Source: CAZJRB01 sp964547995 (GTDB lineage Bacteria > Planctomycetota > Planctomycetia > Pirellulales > Thermoguttaceae). From it: a stretch of 48,037 nucleotides of DNA. The stretch is from positions 1 to 48,037 of the forward strand of contig CAZJRB010000052.1 of assembly GCA_964547995.1 (NCBI GenBank), given 5' to 3'. This document shows, in pieces, positions 39,971 through 48,037 of the stretch. Within the stretch, counting starts at the first letter, position 1. Every line of letters starts with the position of its first letter. The notes beneath the pieces are model-generated. The model ran no database searches. It saw only the letters and a program-made list of their open reading frames with translations, and had not been told where the DNA came from. The position numbers and the translations under genes were made by a program.

Positions 39971-41152
39971 CTACCGCCTGCGACGGACGTCGAGGTAGAC
40001 GGCGGCGAGAATCACGGAACCCTTGACGATGTATTGGAGGGAGTAGTGGACGCCGGCCTGGTTGAGGCCCTTGTCGAGAATGCCAATGATGATTGCGCCG
40101 ATCAAGGTGCCGAACATCGTGCCCTTGCCGCCCGTGAAGCTGGTTCCCCCCACGACGACCGCGGCGATGGCGTTCAGTTCGAACATTTCGCCGGAGCCAG
40201 GCTCGGCGGAGTAGAGTTGCGAGGTGTGGATCATGCCGGCCACCGCGGTCAGCAGCGAGCAGATCACGTAGACGGCGATTCCGGTGCGGACCAGCGGGAT
40301 GCCCGTGAACCGGGCCGCCTCGCGATTGCCGCCCATCGCGTAGAGGTGCTGTCCGAACCGCGTCCGGTGCAACAGAACGGCCGCAACGGCAAATAACGTG
40401 AGCATCACGATTACCGGCACGGGCACCACCCCGAAAAGGCGGCCGTTCCCCAGCGTAAGAAAAACGGTTTCTTCGTCGGGAATGCGCATCGGCAGGCCCT
40501 TGTTATAGCTCAGGGCGCAGCCGCGGGCGATCAACATGGTTGCCAGCGTGATGATGAACGGCGGCATGGGGGTCTTGGCCGCCGCGACGCCATTGAACGC
40601 GCCGAAGGCGGCTGCTATGCCCACCCCGGCCAGAATTGCGGCCGCCAATCGCATCGCGCCGTGCACACCGGGAAAGCCCCCGGCCAGCACGTATCCCAGC
40701 GTCCAGACGAACAAGACCGCCATAAGCCAACCGCGCGCCCCGCGCGACCGGACCACGTCGAGGCAGTTGAACGCAGTAAATGCAGCCGCCATGCCCAGCG
40801 CAGCCACGAAACCCAGTGCAAGTAAGGTCCAACTTAGCAGCGCTGAGTCTCCCGCTTCGAAGTTTCCTGCCGCCAAAACGTAAACGGTCGTCGTGCCCAC
40901 CAACGCCAGCAATGCCCCCACGGAAAGATCGATGCCGCCGATGAGGATGACCAGCGTCATGCCGAAGGCGATGATCGCGTTGACCGATACCTGCTGCACG
41001 ATGTCGATCTGGTTTTCCGGCCCCCAGAAGGTTTCGATTCCCGGCCACCAGTGGAAGCCGTCGATCCAGAAGTAGGGCCCCCCAAAGCGGAAGATCAGTT
41101 GCAGGGCGACGATCGCCGCCAGCAGCGGCAGCATTTGCTTAAACGTTCTCAT
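39971..41152 (-). CDS. Sugar ABC transporter permease (RbsC-like) with extra internal segment
   Basis: A 393-residue permease of the RbsC/XylH/BPD-transport family. The signature IIAFGMTLVILIGGIDLSVG sits near residues 70-90, PPFIITLATMLIARG marks the second conserved block, and GGTSFTGGKGTMFGTLIGA the third. Typical RbsC proteins have about 320 residues; here about 70 extra residues, including two hydrophobic segments (GWLMAVLFVWTLGYVLAGG), lie between the first and second blocks. The start at ATG 41152 is preceded by GGAG and overlaps the end of the ATPase gene by 14 bases, so translation is coupled. It is the last gene of the rbsB-rbsA-rbsC-type operon. The substrate is probably a pentose or related sugar. 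Confidence 0.92.
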   Translation of the reverse strand: MRTFKQMLPLLAAIVALQLIFRFGGPYFWIDGFHWWPGIETFWGPENQIDIVQQVSVNAIIAFGMTLVILIGGIDLSVGALLALVGTTTVYVLAAGNFEAGDSALLSWTLLALGFVAALGMAAAFTAFNCLDVVRSRGARGWLMAVLFVWTLGYVLAGGFPGVHGAMRLAAAILAGVGIAAAFGAFNGVAAAKTPMPPFIITLATMLIARGCALSYNKGLPMRIPDEETVFLTLGNGRLFGVVPVPVIVMLTLFAVAAVLLHRTRFGQHLYAMGGNREAARFTGIPLVRTGIAVYVICSLLTAVAGMIHTSQLYSAEPGSGEMFELNAIAAVVVGGTSFTGGKGTMFGTLIGAIIIGILDKGLNQAGVHYSLQYIVKGSVILAAVYLDVRRRR

Positions 41153-42662
41153 GGATCTCCGCTCCCGTGAGTTGTTCCATGACCTGTTCCGCCGTGATTT
41201 CATCGGCCGGCGCCGTTTGGAGAATCCGTCCGTCCCGGTAGACGGCGACGCGGTGCGATGTATTGAGAACCTCGGCCAGATCGGAGGAGATCAACAGCAC
41301 GGCCATGCCGGACTCGACCAGGGACCCGATGATGTTGAACATCTCCTCGCGCGCCCCCACGTCGACGCCGCGGGTCGGCTCGTCGAGGATCAGCACCTTC
41401 GGCCGATGCTCCATCCAACGGCCGACCAGCACCTTCTGCTGGTTTCCGCCGGAAAGGCTGTCGACCGGCTGCACGGGGTCGGAAAGCCGGATGGAAAAAC
41501 TATCGACCGCCCGCCGGACGATCTCGCGCCGCTTCCCCGAGTGAACCACCACACCCGATATCCAATCCTTCATCCAGGGCAAGGCCGCGTTGAACGCCAC
41601 CGACTGAGGCATCACCAGGCCTTCCCGCGTGCGGTCCTCCGGCACGAGCACGATGCCGGCTCGCAGTGCGTCGCGCGGGTTGTCGATCCGGACGGTCTCG
41701 CCGTCGATTTCGACGGACCCGCCCCGGATGCGATCGATGCCGAAGATTGCCCGGGCCAATTCGCTGCGGCCCGATCCGACCAGCCCCGCAATGCCGAGCA
41801 CCTCGCCGTAGTGCAGGCGGAAGCTCACGTCGTGTACTGCCGGAGCGGTCAGGTTCTTCACCTCCAATGCGACCTCGCCCGGCGTGTAGCCGGGCCGGTG
41901 AAAATGGTCGACAATTTCTCGCCCAACCATCCAGCGGACCAACTTGCGCTGGTCCACGTCCGAAATCGACTGCGTCCCGATCGAACGCCCATCGCGGAGC
42001 ACCGTAATGCGGTCGGCCAGGCGGATGATCTCCTCCAGCCGGTGAGAGATGTAAATGATGCCCACCCCCTGAGATCGCAGGCGATGGAGCGTGGTGAACA
42101 ACGCTTCCGTCTCCGTCTCCGAGAGCGCGGAAGTCGGCTCGTCGAGCACCAGGATGCGAGCCCGGCAGGAAAGCGCGCGGGCAATCTCGACCAGTTGTTG
42201 ATGGGCGATGCTCAAGTGCGAAACGAGGGCGCGGACGTCGCGGATTTCATCCAGCCCGAGCGAGGCCGCCAGCGCTTCGGCCTTGTGGAACATCGCGCGC
42301 CGGCTCAACCAACCCAACCGCGTCGGTTCGCGGCCGAGATAGATGTTCTCGGCAACCGAGAGGTTGGGGGCCAGCGACAACTCCTGGTGGATGATGCGGA
42401 TGCCGTGGCGGTCGGCATCGGCAACGCTGCGGATGTGCGTTGCCCGGCCGTCGATCCGAATGGTCCCCCTCTCGGGGACGTGGATCCCGCCGAGGACCTT
42501 GATCAACGTCGATTTTCCGGCGCCGTTTTCGCCCAGCAGGGCGTGGATTTCACCCCGGCGGAGGTCGAAGTCGACGTTGTCCAGCGCGGTCACGCCGCCG
42601 AAACGCTTGGTCACGCCGTGCAGCGTCAGCAGCGGGGCCTCGCCGGCAGGTGCTTCAATCAT
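41139..42662 (-). CDS. Sugar ABC transporter ATP-binding protein (RbsA-like, two ABC domains)
   Basis: The 507-residue protein contains two fused ABC ATPase domains, as in RbsA, MglA and XylG. The first has Walker A GENGAGKST (about residues 42-50), signature LSIAHQQ and Walker B ILVLDEPTSALS. The second has the degenerate Walker A GLVGSGRSE normal for this subfamily, the signature LSGGNQQKV and Walker B VLILDEPTRGVD. It energises uptake through the RbsC-like permease. The gene starts four bases after the lipoprotein gene ends and overlaps the permease gene by 14 bases. Length and motifs are complete. Confidence 0.95.
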   Translation of the reverse strand: MIEAPAGEAPLLTLHGVTKRFGGVTALDNVDFDLRRGEIHALLGENGAGKSTLIKVLGGIHVPERGTIRIDGRATHIRSVADADRHGIRIIHQELSLAPNLSVAENIYLGREPTRLGWLSRRAMFHKAEALAASLGLDEIRDVRALVSHLSIAHQQLVEIARALSCRARILVLDEPTSALSETETEALFTTLHRLRSQGVGIIYISHRLEEIIRLADRITVLRDGRSIGTQSISDVDQRKLVRWMVGREIVDHFHRPGYTPGEVALEVKNLTAPAVHDVSFRLHYGEVLGIAGLVGSGRSELARAIFGIDRIRGGSVEIDGETVRIDNPRDALRAGIVLVPEDRTREGLVMPQSVAFNAALPWMKDWISGVVVHSGKRREIVRRAVDSFSIRLSDPVQPVDSLSGGNQQKVLVGRWMEHRPKVLILDEPTRGVDVGAREEMFNIIGSLVESGMAVLLISSDLAEVLNTSHRVAVYRDGRILQTAPADEITAEQVMEQLTGAEIHENV

Positions 42663-42666
42663 GCGC

Positions 42667-43608
42667 TCATTCCGCCTTCAGGAAGGAACCGGCGTTCTCC
42701 TTGGTGATCAGCTCGACCCGGACCTTGACGTCCTTTTCGACCGGCTTGCCGTCCAGGTGTTCGTACATTTTCTCCGCGGAGATCCGGCCGATCTCCCTGG
42801 GAAACTGCGCCGAGGTCGAGAGCAGCCTGCCGGCCTGGATGGCCTTGATCGCCGGCTGGGAGCCGTCCACCGTGACGATCGTTACCTGGTCGAGTTTGCC
42901 GGCCGATTCCAGGGCGGAGACCGCGCCCAAGGCGCTGGGATCGTTGATCGGGAAGGCGGCATCCAACTCGGGAAATCGGCCCAACAGGTCGCGCATGACC
43001 GGCCGCCCGCCTTCGGTCGTGCCCTTGCCTTCCTGAATATCGAGAATCTCCATCCCCGGGTGCTTTGCCATCTCCTCCTTGAAGCCCGTCACCCGGTCGA
43101 TGCACGCCTTGTTTGTAGAGAGGTGGAGGACGACGATTTTCGCATTCGGCTTCACTTCCGCCAGTGCCCGGGCGGCCATCCGGCCGGCCTCGACGTTGTC
43201 GGATGCGACCGTACACAGCGCCAGGTCTGCGTCCTTGGCCGGCGCATCAACGATAATGCAGGGGATGCCTTTCCGTTTGGCCTGCAGGAGACTGCCCTTG
43301 ATCCCTTCCCAGTTCACCGGATTGATGAAGATCCCCGAGGCGTCCCGGAGAACCAGGTCGGAAAGATCGTTCTTCTGCTTCAAGCTGTTGAACTGGGAAT
43401 CGAGAGTCACCAGCCGGTCGCCGCGCGCTTCGACAACCTCTTTGATTCCCTCGTTCAGATCAACGAAGAACGGGTTGTTCATGGTCTGGAACGAAACGCC
43501 GAACAGCCGTCCTTCCCGGGAAGTCGTTGCCGTGTCGCTCGGGGTGCCGCATCCGCACAAAAGCCCGGCCCCGGCAATGGCGACGAGCAGGATATTCGAA
43601 CCTTTCAT
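42667..43608 (-). CDS. Sugar-binding lipoprotein (RbsB-like)
   Basis: A 313-residue periplasmic-binding protein of the RbsB type. ATG 43608, behind TTGGAGAG, gives a lipoprotein signal with the lipobox LLCGC, so the mature protein is lipid-anchored. The fold signatures are FGVSFQTMNNPFFVDLNEGI at the start, ASGIFINPVNWEGI, KGIPCIIVDAPAKDADLALC, and NDPSALGAVSALESAGK with VTIVTVDGSQPAIKAIQAG. It delivers sugar to the permease encoded two genes downstream. It is the first gene of the operon, with a good promoter at 43669-43697. No catabolic kinase, isomerase or regulator is adjacent, so the ligand cannot be named. Confidence 0.93.
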   Translation of the reverse strand: MKGSNILLVAIAGAGLLCGCGTPSDTATTSREGRLFGVSFQTMNNPFFVDLNEGIKEVVEARGDRLVTLDSQFNSLKQKNDLSDLVLRDASGIFINPVNWEGIKGSLLQAKRKGIPCIIVDAPAKDADLALCTVASDNVEAGRMAARALAEVKPNAKIVVLHLSTNKACIDRVTGFKEEMAKHPGMEILDIQEGKGTTEGGRPVMRDLLGRFPELDAAFPINDPSALGAVSALESAGKLDQVTIVTVDGSQPAIKAIQAGRLLSTSAQFPREIGRISAEKMYEHLDGKPVEKDVKVRVELITKENAGSFLKAE

Positions 43609-43668
43609 GTGGCATTCTCTCCAAATCGGGCCAGTCAAACCGCCGCGTCGGTTTTCGGAACGACGATC

Positions 43669-43697
43669 AGTATATCACCGGCGCCGGACGCCGGCAA
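43669..43697 (-). promoter_or_regulatory. Promoter of the sugar ABC transporter operon
   Basis: On the minus strand TTGCCG (43697-43692), 17 bases, then TATACT (43674-43669). Both hexamers and the spacing are identical to those before the di-haem/FGE-like gene. The leader is about 55 bases. The rest of 43609-43866 holds the divergent yjbQ promoter and no gene. Confidence 0.62.
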
Positions 43698-43793
43698 GCA
43701 CGGCTCGCAAATGTTTGCTTTGCCTGCCTGCCGATGCAAAGAGGCCCTTTCCAGGTGATTTTCGTGGGTGTCCTTCTCGACGGTCTCGGTGGG

Positions 43794-43802
43794 TGGTATA
43801 AT
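43794..43802 (+). promoter_or_regulatory. Extended -10 promoter of yjbQ
   Basis: TGGTATAAT, identical to the extended -10 box of the hemX-like/hemA operon. The -35 region 17 bases upstream (TTCTCG) is poor. The leader to the ATG at 43867 is about 58 bases. Confidence 0.55.
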
Positions 43803-43866
43803 CGCAGGCGGTCGGCGCACCTTGGCCGTTTGACGTTTCCCAAGACCCGCGGAGCAACGATCCGTC

Positions 43867-44289
43867 ATGAAATCACACACGGAACACCTGACTTTCAAAA
43901 TCCCGGCCCGGATGGACTTCCGGAACATCACGCCCGAAGTCGAGGACGTCGTCAAGAAGAGCGGCGTGCAGGAGGGTCTGTGCCTGGTAAATGCCATGCA
44001 CATCACCGCCAGCGTGTTCATCAACGACGACGAGCCGGGGCTGCACCAGGACTACAAAAACTGGCTCGAAAAGCTCGCGCCGTTCGACGCCTCGCCGAAG
44101 GTCTACAACCACAACCGGACCGGCGAGGACAACGGCGACGCCCACCACAAGCGCCAGATCATGGGCCGCGAGGTCGTCGTGGCCGTCACCGACGGCCGGC
44201 TCGACTTCGGACCCTGGGAACAAATCTTCTACGGCGAGTTCGACGGCCGCCGGCCGAAACGCGTGCTGGTCAAGATCATCGGGGAGTAG
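43867..44289 (+). CDS. yjbQ: YjbQ/UPF0047 family protein
   Basis: The 140-residue product is a full-length YjbQ (UPF0047) protein. The family has reported secondary thiamine-phosphate synthase activity, though its main role is unsettled. Conserved segments are all present: NAMHITASVFINDDEPG, LHQDYKNWLEKLAP, and the His-rich block GEDNGDAHHKRQIMG, which in relatives reads NADAHLK and forms the presumed metal or active site. The end, FDGRRPKRVLVKIIGE, is standard. It is cytoplasmic. The zinc-ribbon gene follows after three bases. Bases 43990-44285 are repeated almost exactly 943 bases downstream in a 5'-truncated copy. Confidence 0.93.
   Translation: MKSHTEHLTFKIPARMDFRNITPEVEDVVKKSGVQEGLCLVNAMHITASVFINDDEPGLHQDYKNWLEKLAPFDASPKVYNHNRTGEDNGDAHHKRQIMGREVVVAVTDGRLDFGPWEQIFYGEFDGRRPKRVLVKIIGE
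43990..44285 (+). repeat. 296-bp direct repeat (copy 1; copy 2 at 44933-45228)
   Basis: The 3' two-thirds of yjbQ is duplicated at an offset of 943 bases. Within the repeat six bases differ: five silent changes and one giving Thr to Asn (VAVTDG versus VAVNDG). The stop codons differ (TAG versus TGA). The zinc-ribbon gene lies wholly between the copies. Confidence 0.95.
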
Positions 44290-44292
44290 CAC

Positions 44293-44853
44293 ATGTGCAG
44301 ATACGCGATGTCTGGACCGTACAAACGACATTATGTCTGCTTCGTGTGCCGGAAGGCGTTCAAGCAACCGCCGATCGAGGACTACTTGGCCGTTCGCGGG
44401 CGCGGGTATGTCTACAAACAGCTTCGCCACCTCTGGTCGAACACAAGAGTCCTCGAACTTCGCGAGAACGAGCTCGGGCATCGCCTGGCAGACCTTGAAG
44501 AGGAATACCGCAACGCAACTCACAACTGCCCTGAATGCGGCGAACAGATGATCGACATGGGGCTTGATTTCAAAGCACCCAAGCAAAGTGATGTCAAAGC
44601 TTGGCGAACTTTGCAGGGCATGTACCGCGTTGGACACGCTTTTCATACCTGTGGATGCAATGGCCCTGGCTGGATACCAAAGTCGACAGCCGATTACCAC
44701 AAGTATCTCGAAACGCAGAGAATCCGCTACATGGAGCAACTTGGCCACGTGCAACACTCCAGTGAATTCTCTGCTGACGCAAAGAAGGAAGCCGCTGACT
44801 ACTGGGCTAGCCGCATTCAAGCAATCGACCGGGAACTCGCTGCCGTCACATGA
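44293..44853 (+). CDS. Zinc-ribbon protein of unknown function
   Basis: A 186-residue cytoplasmic protein starting three bases after the yjbQ stop. It shows three Cys clusters consistent with zinc ribbons: CFVCRKAFKQ (residues 16-25), CPECGEQMIDMG (about residues 79-90) followed by LDFKAPKQSDVKAW, and CGCNGPGW (about 119-126). The rest is helical and basic (LRENELGHRLADLEEEY; YHKYLETQRIRYMEQLG). The middle block CPECG...MGLDFKAPK looks like a conserved bacterial family I have seen only as hypothetical proteins. A nucleic-acid or protein-binding role is possible but not shown. It sits between the two yjbQ copies, so its position results from or accompanies the duplication. Confidence 0.75.
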   Translation: MCRYAMSGPYKRHYVCFVCRKAFKQPPIEDYLAVRGRGYVYKQLRHLWSNTRVLELRENELGHRLADLEEEYRNATHNCPECGEQMIDMGLDFKAPKQSDVKAWRTLQGMYRVGHAFHTCGCNGPGWIPKSTADYHKYLETQRIRYMEQLGHVQHSSEFSADAKKEAADYWASRIQAIDRELAAVT

Positions 44854-44938
44854 ATCTATGAATAGAATCACGTCCTCCCTTTCGTTGTGCCCGACAGGAC
44901 GAAAGCCAGTGTGTAATGCTGTGTGTTTGGGGAATGCC

Positions 44939-45232
<294 letters not shown>

Positions 45233-45286
45233 AGATACGGCTGCTGCAATCCGCTTCCCGCTACAAAAAGAATGGGGGGTAAATCG

Positions 45287-46357
45287 ATGAATGGCTCTAT
45301 TCCGCGAGTTTTCAGCGTCGTAGTCCTCGTCTGGGCCGTTCTTTCGACCTGGACAGACCATGCTCGGGCAGCGGAAGAGCCGGAAATTGTACCGGGCAGG
45401 AACATCATCACAACCTGTCGAACACCCATCAAAGTGGAAGACCGCGTCCTGCTGACACTCCGCAAGGGAACCGTACTCCGGGCCGGCCGACTCGAGGGAG
45501 ACTGGATCTCCGTGACCGTCCGACAGGGCGAAAAGAAGATCAAGGGCTGGGCCTATGCAAAACACATCGCACCCAAGAAGCCGGATCTCAACGACGCCGT
45601 GCTCTTCCTGGTCGTCGGACAACTGGACAGGGCAATCGCCGAGTGCGACGAATTGCAGCGCCGCGAGCCGGAGCAATTGCAGGTGTGTTTCTTCCGGGGC
45701 CTCTGCTATCGCGTGTACGGCGATTTCGACAAGGCCGTTGCCGATTGCGACAAGCTACTCGAAGCGGCGGCGAAGGAAATCGATCTCAAACGCGACGACC
45801 TGATCGACAAACTCGATAAGAACGCCCGCGGGTTCCTCGCTTCCGTCTACAACCTCCGCGGCGCCGCTCGAATGAGAAAGGGCGATCTTGCCCCGGCGCT
45901 GGCCGACTTCGAAGAGGCCATCCGAGTCGATCCGAAATACCAGATCGCCCGGTGGAACCGGTTCCTCGTTCTCCTGATGCAGGGTAACTCCGAAAAGGCC
46001 GAGGCGGATAAGAAACAGGGGCTTCGTTGCCCGGACAAGAAAACCCTCCAAGACGTCCTGGGCCTCTTCGAGAACCTGGCCCATACGCGTCCCGAACTCG
46101 TAGAACCCCACGTCATTTGCGGTTTCTGCTACTGGACGCAGGGCAAGCCGGAGAAGGCGATCGACGCATATACAAAGGCAATCCGTCTCGATCCGAACCA
46201 GGCCGCCGTCTACTTCCGCCGCGGTCTCGCCTATTGTGCTAAGGGCGAGAATCAGAAGGCCGAAACCGATCTCGATAAAGCCCGGCAACTCGCGCCCCAT
46301 CTCGCCAAGGCCGTCTTGAGCACTCCCGACGAACCGGCCGGCGACGGCCGAAAGTAG
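45287..46357 (+). CDS. Exported SH3-like/TPR protein
   Basis: The 356-residue product starts at ATG 45287 behind GGGGGG; an in-frame ATG at 45272 is less likely. A signal peptide (RVFSVVVLVWAVLSTW, cleavage near DHARA) is followed by a bacterial-SH3-like domain (about residues 45-95: VEDRVLLTLRKGTVLRAGRL, GWAYAKHIAPKK), then TPR units to the end (LDRAIAECDELQRREPEQLQ, NLRGAARMRKGDLAPALADF, AIDAYTKAIRLDPNQAAVYF). The SH3-like domain may bind peptidoglycan or cell-wall peptides and the TPRs a protein partner, so an envelope scaffold is likely. It is not clearly linked to its neighbours. The following gap (46358-46649) contains only a possible promoter. Confidence 0.83.
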   Translation: MNGSIPRVFSVVVLVWAVLSTWTDHARAAEEPEIVPGRNIITTCRTPIKVEDRVLLTLRKGTVLRAGRLEGDWISVTVRQGEKKIKGWAYAKHIAPKKPDLNDAVLFLVVGQLDRAIAECDELQRREPEQLQVCFFRGLCYRVYGDFDKAVADCDKLLEAAAKEIDLKRDDLIDKLDKNARGFLASVYNLRGAARMRKGDLAPALADFEEAIRVDPKYQIARWNRFLVLLMQGNSEKAEADKKQGLRCPDKKTLQDVLGLFENLAHTRPELVEPHVICGFCYWTQGKPEKAIDAYTKAIRLDPNQAAVYFRRGLAYCAKGENQKAETDLDKARQLAPHLAKAVLSTPDEPAGDGRK

Positions 46358-46489
46358 CAGGCACACGGAGAGGCTGCAAAGTGATTCGCGTTTTCTGCAA
46401 AGCAATAGAAAACATCGACACCACCGTGACGGGGGAACCCCAATAGGCCCCCCCTGCGGACATGCTTACCCGGGTAGAACATCGGCTGC

Positions 46490-46519
46490 TTGCCGGCCCG
46501 TGCGGTGCCGGGGTAAACT
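46490..46519 (+). promoter_or_regulatory. Possible promoter for the beta-helix gene
   Basis: TTGCCG (46490-46495), 18 bases, then TAAACT (46514-46519, four of six). The leader would be about 125 bases. The assignment rests mainly on sharing the -35 hexamer seen at other promoters here. Confidence 0.3.
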
Positions 46520-46649
46520 ATCATACCCGTGCGCTCCGGCGGAAGGGCTGGTCGATCAAGCCCGCCGGGAAAATGTGAAAGAAGTTGGTCCGGCACATAG
46601 CACACGTGCCTGAACAGATCGAAGCCAACGAACTTGGTGGAGGCAAAAA

Positions 46650-48026
46650 ATGATGCTCGGAACTCGGCTCATCTCAACGGCGGTGTGTATTGCTGTCATT
46701 GCTCCGGGAGGACCGAACGCCTTATCGCGAGAAATACACGTCTCGAAAACCGGAAGCGATTCGGGCTCCGGTAGTCAGGCTCGTCCCTATCTTGCCATCA
46801 ACAAGGCTGCATCCGTCGCCCAGCCCGGAGACACCGTGACCGTTCACGGCGGAACGTATCGCGAGTGGGTGAAACCGCCCCGAGGCGGCACCGGTGATGA
46901 CCGTCGCATCGTCTACCGTGCGGCACCGGGAGAGACCGTTCTCATCAAAGGTTCCGAGCGGATCACCTCCTGGACGCGTCAAGCGGGCGGCGCCTGGAAA
47001 GCCGAACTGCCGAACTCACTGTTCGGCGACTACAATCCCTATGCCTTGAATGTCTCCGGGGGCTGGCTGAATTACGGCAAGTGGCATCATCGGGGGGACG
47101 TCTATCTCAATGGCGAAGCATTTTACGAGAAACAGACCGCCAAAGAGGTCGATGAGGCGGAGCAGAGCTGGCATTGCCGGGTGGACGACGAAGTGACGAT
47201 TATCCGCGCGAACTTCGGTAAGGCCGATCCCAACACGGAAGTAGCCGAAATTAACGTCCGCAAAAGTCTCTTCATGCCTGAAATCACCGGCCTGAAATAC
47301 ATCACCGTCGATGGATTTCGCTTCATGCACGCGGCCGCAAATTGGGCGCCGCCCGTGGTGGAGCTGCAGACGGGCGCCGTCGGCCCGCGAATGGGGAAAC
47401 ATTGGATTATCGAGAACTGCACGGTTACCCATGCCCGGTGCGTCGGTATCATACTGGGACATGCGCCGGGGGTGGACTACAGCGATATCGACGCGTACGG
47501 GGACCACGTCATCCGCAACAACGTCATCCGGCGTTGCGGACAGGCGGGTATTGCCGGTCAGAAGGGAGCCACGCGATCCGTCATCTCCGGCAATCTCATC
47601 GAAGACACCAATTACCGCAAGGAGTTCGGCGGGTGGGAAACGGCGGCGATCAAGTTTCACAACAGCGTCGACACCGTCATCAGCGGCAATCTGATCCGCG
47701 GCGTATTTCGACAACAGCAAGGTGCCTTTGGAATCTGGATCGACTTCGGTAACCAGGGCATCCGGATCACCCGAAACGTCATCTACAACACGGATGCCGC
47801 CACCGTCTTCCTGGAGATGAATCACGGACCCACTGTTGTCGATAACAACGTTCTCATCGGAGAGGCAATCCGGAGCAATTCCGAAGCTACGGTCTTTGCG
47901 CACAATCTGTTTGTCGATTGCCCCTATCAGTACCACCCGGACGTCAACCGCCGCTCGCAGTACTTCAAGCCGCATACCACGAAAACTGTTTTGATTCCCT
48001 TGGAACTGGAATTCTCCGTGGTTTGA
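46650..48026 (+). CDS. Exported right-handed beta-helix protein, possibly 3'-truncated
   Basis: A 458-residue protein from ATG 46650 behind GGAGGCAAAAA, with a signal peptide (about residues 1-26, ending PNALSRE). The N-terminal block IHVSKTGSDSGSGSQARPY, AQPGDTVTVHGGTYREWV resembles DUF1565-type starts of parallel beta-helix proteins. Residues about 200-430 form helix coils (HWIIENCTVTHARCVGIILG, DHVIRNNVIRRCGQAGIAG, SVISGNLIEDTNYR, TVISGNLIRGVFRQQ). Such proteins are usually polysaccharide lyases or hydrolases; no catalytic residues can be assigned. The end departs abruptly from this pattern after RRSQYFKPHTTK into VLIPLELEFSVV, where a longer capping domain would be expected. The 3' end may therefore be lost by frameshift or rearrangement. 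Confidence 0.8.
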   Translation: MMLGTRLISTAVCIAVIAPGGPNALSREIHVSKTGSDSGSGSQARPYLAINKAASVAQPGDTVTVHGGTYREWVKPPRGGTGDDRRIVYRAAPGETVLIKGSERITSWTRQAGGAWKAELPNSLFGDYNPYALNVSGGWLNYGKWHHRGDVYLNGEAFYEKQTAKEVDEAEQSWHCRVDDEVTIIRANFGKADPNTEVAEINVRKSLFMPEITGLKYITVDGFRFMHAAANWAPPVVELQTGAVGPRMGKHWIIENCTVTHARCVGIILGHAPGVDYSDIDAYGDHVIRNNVIRRCGQAGIAGQKGATRSVISGNLIEDTNYRKEFGGWETAAIKFHNSVDTVISGNLIRGVFRQQQGAFGIWIDFGNQGIRITRNVIYNTDAATVFLEMNHGPTVVDNNVLIGEAIRSNSEATVFAHNLFVDCPYQYHPDVNRRSQYFKPHTTKTVLIPLELEFSVV

Positions 48027-48037
48027 ATTAGCATCGA

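Noticed and set aside
44854..44932. CTTTCGT...ACGAAAG hairpin as a small RNA or tRNA fragment
   Set aside because: Seven base pairs with a loose loop, no conserved tRNA arms and no promoter or terminator around it.

Overview
The window is a GC-rich bacterial chromosome segment that most resembles a planctomycete (Planctomycetota, probably Pirellulales-like). This is inferred from gene content: several very large exported proteins with PQQ-type propellers, a hydrazine-synthase-alpha-like di-haem protein fused to a formylglycine-generating-enzyme-like domain, a ThuA-like exported protein, a BNR_4 protein, a beta-helix protein, and a BatA/VWA/MoxR/DUF58 operon containing a huge low-complexity protein. 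No rRNA, tRNA, CRISPR array or replication origin was recognised.

Layout. 1-850: a REP-associated tyrosine transposase (RAYT) bounded by perfect 16-bp inverted repeats. 1003-11047, all on the minus strand: an HD-domain protein, an apparently exported CinA-family protein, a small unknown protein, a PQQ propeller protein with a degenerate methyltransferase-like N-terminus, and the 1319-residue di-haem/FGE-like fusion. 11291-13444 (plus): exported ThuA-like and BNR_4 proteins. 13521-15083 (minus): a benzoate-CoA-ligase-family enzyme. 15350-20666 (plus): a 1300-residue exported PQQ-like protein and a terpenoid-cyclase-fold exported protein. 20807-34328 (plus): a six-gene cluster of BatA/VWA protein, second VWA-like membrane protein, DUF4175-like membrane protein, 1554-residue repeat protein, MoxR ATPase and DUF58 protein. 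Three of its junctions are ATGA overlaps, and it ends at a strong intrinsic terminator. 34552-36412: an overlapping pair encoding an OLD/RecF-like ATPase and a DUF4276/TOPRIM-like protein, which looks like an acquired defence-type module. 36422-37495 (minus): a TPR protein. 37635-39949 (plus): a HemX/CcsA-like membrane protein coupled to hemA. 39971-43608 (minus): a sugar-type ABC importer (permease, double ATPase, lipoprotein). 43867-45232: yjbQ, a zinc-ribbon protein and a second, 5'-truncated yjbQ. 45287-48026: an SH3-like/TPR exported protein and a beta-helix protein.

How the genes work together. The BatA-to-DUF58 cluster has the composition of MoxR/VWA chaperone systems, in which a MoxR AAA+ ATPase and VWA proteins act on membrane or exported partners. 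Here the obvious dedicated partner is the signal-peptide-bearing repeat protein embedded in the cluster. The hemX-like/hemA pair serves tetrapyrrole synthesis, which fits the c-type haem sites of the di-haem fusion. The ABC genes form a complete importer without any linked catabolic gene.

Repeated small elements run through the region: palindromic GCGACC-N3-GGTCGC REP-like units at three loci (five units in all), a TTTAGCGGGC inverted pair, simple-sequence tracts near ccsA and the ATPase gene, and in-frame protein-coding tandem repeats. Several genes begin or end inside such elements. Likely promoters share a TTGCCG or TTGAC(C/T) -35 box and a TATACT/TAAAAT-like -10 box. All functional calls come from reading the sequence; no database search was possible.
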